Source: an uncultured Clostridia bacterium
GTDB lineage: Bacteria; Bacillota; Clostridia; Oscillospirales; Ruminococcaceae
DNA length: 6,596 nt
Assembly: GCA_944388825.1 (NCBI GenBank)
Contig: CALXKG010000113.1
Span: forward strand, 1-6,596
Direction of reading: 5' to 3'
Below the pieces are notes generated by a model. It saw only the letters and a program-made list of their open reading frames with translations. It did no database searches and was not told the DNA's origin. The translations under genes and the position numbers were made by a program. Below, one piece after another: positions 6,158 through 6,596 of this stretch (the first letter of the stretch is position 1; each line of letters starts with the position of its first letter).

Positions 6158-6224
6158 ACGCGGCGGGGGCGGGAAGATGCACCCCCCGCCCCCCGCCCCG
6201 CGTGCGGGAAGGGCCAAACTTTTT
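6158..6224 (+). terminator. Second, very GC-rich stem-loop followed by a T5 run
   Basis: ACGCGG (6158-6163) pairs with CCGCGT (6198-6203). Inside it, two further G-rich/C-rich blocks pair with small bulges (6164-6173 with 6185-6195) around a loop of about 11 nt. A TTTTT run (6220-6224) comes 16 nt after the stem, too far for a classical terminator, so this may be a backup or Rho-assisted stop. Confidence 0.4.
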
Positions 6225-6248
6225 ACCAGAAATTCAGATGATTTCCCA

Positions 6249-6278
6249 TTGCAAAACGTAAGCCGGATGTTTTATAAT
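6249..6278 (+). promoter_or_regulatory. Promoter of the sulfatase gene
   Basis: A perfect TATAAT (6273-6278) lies 18 bp after TTGCAA (6249-6254, 4 of 6). Transcription would start near 6285, about 49 nt before the sulfatase ATG. The -10 box falls inside the inverted repeat at 6260-6300, implying control by a protein that binds its arms. Confidence 0.6.
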
Positions 6279-6300
6279 TTATTTATAGAACATCCGGCTT
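6260..6300. repeat. 18-bp inverted repeat enclosing the sulfatase -10 box
   Basis: AAGCCGGATGTTTTATAA (6260-6277) is the reverse complement of 6283-6300 except for one T/G mismatch, with a 5-nt centre. The first 12 bp of each arm (AAGCCGGATGTT) are perfect. The arms flank the TATAAT box and the predicted start, so this is probably a repressor operator pair. As transcribed from an upstream promoter it would also form a stable hairpin with a short TTT tail. Confidence 0.7.
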
Positions 6301-6333
6301 TACCCCGATAGATTCCTGAAAGGGGAAAAGAGA

Positions 6334-6596
6334 ATGCGTACGATCCTTGTCATGTTCGACTCTTTAAACCGCCGGTTCCTGCCCAACTACGGCTGCGACT
6401 GGGTCAAGGCCCCGAACTTTGAACGGCTGGGGCGCAGGTGCGTCACCTTCGACAACGCCTATGTCGGGTCGATGCCCTGTATGCCGGCCAGGCGGGAGAT
6501 GCACACCGGCCGGTATAACTTCCTCCACCGCTCCTGGGGGCCGATGGAGCCGTTTGACGATTCCGCCCCCGAGATCTTAAAGAAAAACGGCGTTTA
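6334..6596 (+). CDS. Sulfatase, Cys-type, 3' end outside window
   Basis: N-terminal 87 residues of a type I sulfatase, which hydrolyses sulfate esters. The sulfatase signature C-x-P-x-R-x4-T-G is intact at 49-59 (CMPARREMHTG); C49 would be converted to formylglycine, in an anaerobe probably by a radical-SAM anSME enzyme not in this window. D9 in the first strand (TILVMFDSLN) fits the position of a metal-ligand Asp, with DSLN in place of the more usual DDLR-like block. The protein starts directly in this core strand, with no signal peptide or lipobox, so it is predicted to be cytoplasmic. The start is supported by AAAGGGG (6319-6325) 8 nt before the ATG. GRYNFLHRSWGPMEPFDDS resembles glycan sulfatases of gut bacteria, by recall. 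It lies 227 nt after the transporter with its own promoter; the substrate is unknown. Confidence 0.93.
   Translation, partial: MRTILVMFDSLNRRFLPNYGCDWVKAPNFERLGRRCVTFDNAYVGSMPCMPARREMHTGRYNFLHRSWGPMEPFDDSAPEILKKNGV

Noticed and set aside
5186..6217. Minus-strand open frame opposite the second permease
   Set aside because: The Asp/Gly/Gln/His-rich composition is typical of antisense reading, and it covers a clear permease and the terminator region.

Overview
The window looks like a piece of a GC-rich Clostridia chromosome, most likely a gut Oscillospiraceae-type Firmicute. The reasons are strong AG-rich Shine-Dalgarno sites 6-9 nt before nearly every start, a lipoprotein with a Ser/Ala/Glu-rich linker after the lipobox, CcpA/LacI-type operators, and a CUT1 sugar importer without its own ATPase. 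The lineage is inferred from style, not from a marker gene. All genes lie on the + strand.

Left part (1-1437): the 3' part of a YgjP/DUF45-type zinc metallopeptidase (HELCH motif), then a 252-residue protein of unassigned function. Its order of predicted secondary structure and its D-x8-E-x-Q residues look like a PD-(D/E)XK nuclease core, followed by a winged-helix-like C-terminus. These two genes have no evident link to the sugar genes that follow.

Centre (1438-6106): a carbohydrate-uptake locus. A LacI-family regulator is driven by a perfect-consensus promoter (TTGACA, 17 bp, TATAAT) with an AAGCGCTT operator just after the transcription start. Next come a 246-nt control region holding at least four CRE/LacI-type palindromes around a probable promoter, a family-1 solute-binding lipoprotein, and two CUT1 permeases. 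The permease genes overlap by 11 nt, and a strong stem-loop separates the binding-protein gene from them. No ATP-binding subunit is present, so a shared MsmX/UgpC-type ATPase elsewhere is presumed.

Right part (6107-6596): GC-rich stem-loops end the transporter operon. An 18-bp inverted repeat then encloses a TATAAT box, and the window closes in the 5' end of a Cys-type sulfatase (CMPAR signature) with no signal peptide.

Together the regulator, importer and apparently cytoplasmic sulfatase suggest uptake of a sulfated or sulfate-linked oligosaccharide and its desulfation inside the cell. The substrate cannot be read from the sequence. I see no RNA genes, CRISPR array, insertion sequence or phage feature. 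The nearest things to novelty are the dense operator array, the inverted repeat around the sulfatase promoter, and the nuclease-like hypothetical protein.
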